Shown one piece after another: positions 63,104-64,000 of a stretch of 64,000 bases of DNA. Location of the stretch: positions 62,001 through 126,000 of the forward strand of contig NZ_JBMERR010000002.1 in NCBI RefSeq assembly GCF_048820915.1, read 5' to 3'. The position numbers and the translations under genes are program-made. Under the pieces are notes generated by a model. It ran no database searches. It was not told the origin of the DNA and saw nothing but the letters and a program-made list of their open reading frames with translations. Every line of letters starts with the position of its first letter. The stretch's first letter is position 1. Origin of the DNA: Cribrihabitans_A pelagius. GTDB taxonomy: Bacteria; Pseudomonadota; Alphaproteobacteria; Rhodobacterales; Rhodobacteraceae.

Positions 63104-63724
63104 TTATCCTTCCGTGCGGCCCTTGCCGCCCACCATTTCGCGCAAACCTTGCAGTCGTTGCGCCTCATCTACAACACGTTTGCTGAGTCCGCCAGAGGCG
63201 AGGGCGGCATGTATCACAGTTTGCCGTCCAAATGCCATTCCCAGCTCGTCCGCCGTGAGGCAGCCGATGAATTTACCCTTGTAGGGCGTGCTCAGCTTTG
63301 ACTTGCCGCGGCCGGAGCCGTCGGAGGCCTGGATCAGCACCCGGGCGTCTTCCTTGTACAGCCAGTCCTTCACCTTTTCGAAGCCGGCCACCGCATCGCC
63401 GGATTTCCGGGCCAGGCTGATCAGCTCCACGAGGCGGCGCACGACTTGGCGCTCGACCTCCTGTGGGAGATCTTCGGGCACCTGCACCTGCGCCTTGAAG
63501 CCGCGGGCAAAGGCCTTTTTCTTTACCGCCGCGGCCAAAGCCGCGTGGCTGGCCGCGACATAGACGCCGCGGCCCGGCAGTTTGCCGCGCACGTCCGGCA
63601 CGACGCTGCCGTCAGGGCCCATCACAAAGCGGATGAGGCCCTGCTTGGGCTCGGTCTCGCCGGTTGCGATGCACTTGCGCTCGCTGTCTTCGGACCGGTC
63701 TTTGGTTGCGCCGCCGCGTGTCAT
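63104..63724 (-). CDS. YlxR-family RNA-binding protein fused to an L7Ae-like domain
   Basis: The 206-residue protein has an N-terminal YlxR (DUF448) domain (about 10-90; RKCIATGETEPKQGLIRFV, LPGRGVYV) and a C-terminal domain (about 95-200; LVELISLARKSGDAVAGFEK, LYKEDARVLIQASDGS) resembling ribosomal L7Ae-type RNA-binding proteins. In Firmicutes these domains are separate proteins of the same operon. It lies 24 bp after nusA and 8 bp before infB. YlxR is reported as a nucleoid- or RNase P-associated regulator in some bacteria; its role here is inferred only. Confidence 0.9.
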   Translation of the reverse strand: MTRGGATKDRSEDSERKCIATGETEPKQGLIRFVMGPDGSVVPDVRGKLPGRGVYVAASHAALAAAVKKKAFARGFKAQVQVPEDLPQEVERQVVRRLVELISLARKSGDAVAGFEKVKDWLYKEDARVLIQASDGSGRGKSKLSTPYKGKFIGCLTADELGMAFGRQTVIHAALASGGLSKRVVDEAQRLQGLREMVGGKGRTEG

Positions 63725-63748
63725 CGCGTTCTCCTGCCTTTACCGGCT

Positions 63749-64000
63749 TCAGGCTTCGCCTTCCGCTTCGCCGTCTTCCGCCTCACCTTCGGCGCCGTCT
63801 TGCTCCAGCTCGGCCGGATCGACCCAGCCCAGCGAGATCCGCGCGGTCATGACCATGTCCTGGGCGTCTTCCAGCGACAGGCCGAAGGGCTCCAGGATAC
63901 CATCGTCCTTGACGCGCTCGCCGCCATCCGAGGTCCAGCCGCCGGCCAGCTCCCAGTCGGCGCAGGTGGCGAAATCTTCCAGCGACTTCACACCGTCCTT
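63749..64000 (-). CDS. nusA: Transcription termination/antitermination factor NusA (C-terminal part)
   Basis: Only the last 83 codons are inside the window. The visible part (KDGVKSLEDFATCADWELAG ... LSLEDAQDMVMTARISLGW) matches the C-terminal acidic repeat region of proteobacterial NusA, ending with a Glu/Ala/Gly-rich tail. The call rests on this tail and on position before ylxR and infB. Confidence 0.9.
   Translation of the reverse strand, partial: KDGVKSLEDFATCADWELAGGWTSDGGERVKDDGILEPFGLSLEDAQDMVMTARISLGWVDPAELEQDGAEGEAEDGEAEGEA

Overview
The window is high-GC DNA with short intergenic gaps and many overlapping start/stop codons. Gene content (GltB/GltD, IF-2/YlxR/NusA, LptCAB-HPF-PtsN, a GlxA-type AraC regulator, a complex I NDUFA9-like reductase, DnaK/DnaJ) fits an alphaproteobacterium, most likely a marine Rhodobacterales member of the Roseobacter group. 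The genus cannot be fixed from sequence reading alone; the region reads as chromosomal housekeeping DNA with small accessory patches.

Layout. 1-5.7 kb: partial acyl-CoA dehydrogenase, divergent GlxA-type regulator, an adenine deaminase/AMP nucleosidase pair, and an HU protein. 5.9-9.2 kb: a LysE exporter gene broken by one in-frame stop, an EamA transporter, a DUF4202 protein and the msrB-msrA repair pair. 9.4-14.1 kb (minus strand): hydantoinase-like protein, QueG, a glutathione S-transferase and MtgA. 14.4-20.9 kb: gltD, a small zinc-cysteine GFA protein and gltB. 21.2-25 kb: UppP, NDUFA9-like protein and HemN. 25.2-28.6 kb: two nearly identical tRNA-Leu(CAG) genes in direct orientation bracket a monooxygenase/cupin/AraC module. 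28.8-30.7 kb: a secreted RTX metalloprotease. 30.7-35.7 kb: rnd-kdsD-lptC-lptA-lptB, then hpf-ptsN. 36.1-46.1 kb: a surface glycan locus (sulfotransferase, GT14-like protein, two GT2 paralogues, galE, galU, kdsB, cysQ, and a divergent polysaccharide-type ABC permease). 46.2-51.3 kb: alkB, dnaK, dnaJ, radC. 51.5-57 kb: a PstS-like/OmpA fusion, a secreted protein of unknown function and secA. 57.2-64 kb: parvulin isomerase, argJ, Nudix hydrolase, VOC protein, then infB-ylxR-nusA (partial).

How genes fit together. Kdo synthesis (KdsD, KdsB), LPS transport (LptABC), undecaprenyl recycling (UppP), peptidoglycan polymerisation (MtgA), secretion (SecA) and a periplasmic-type foldase give the window a strong envelope theme. 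The sulfotransferase plus CysQ (which removes the PAP by-product) suggests a sulfated surface glycan. AMP nucleosidase and adenine deaminase together convert AMP to hypoxanthine.

The most unusual signals are non-coding: two arrays of the palindrome GTGCAC repeated at an exact 11-bp period, each about 90-130 bp upstream of a start codon (GFA-gltB and radC); a four-copy family of structured intergenic elements with inverted-repeat architecture; and a second dispersed intergenic motif in three copies.
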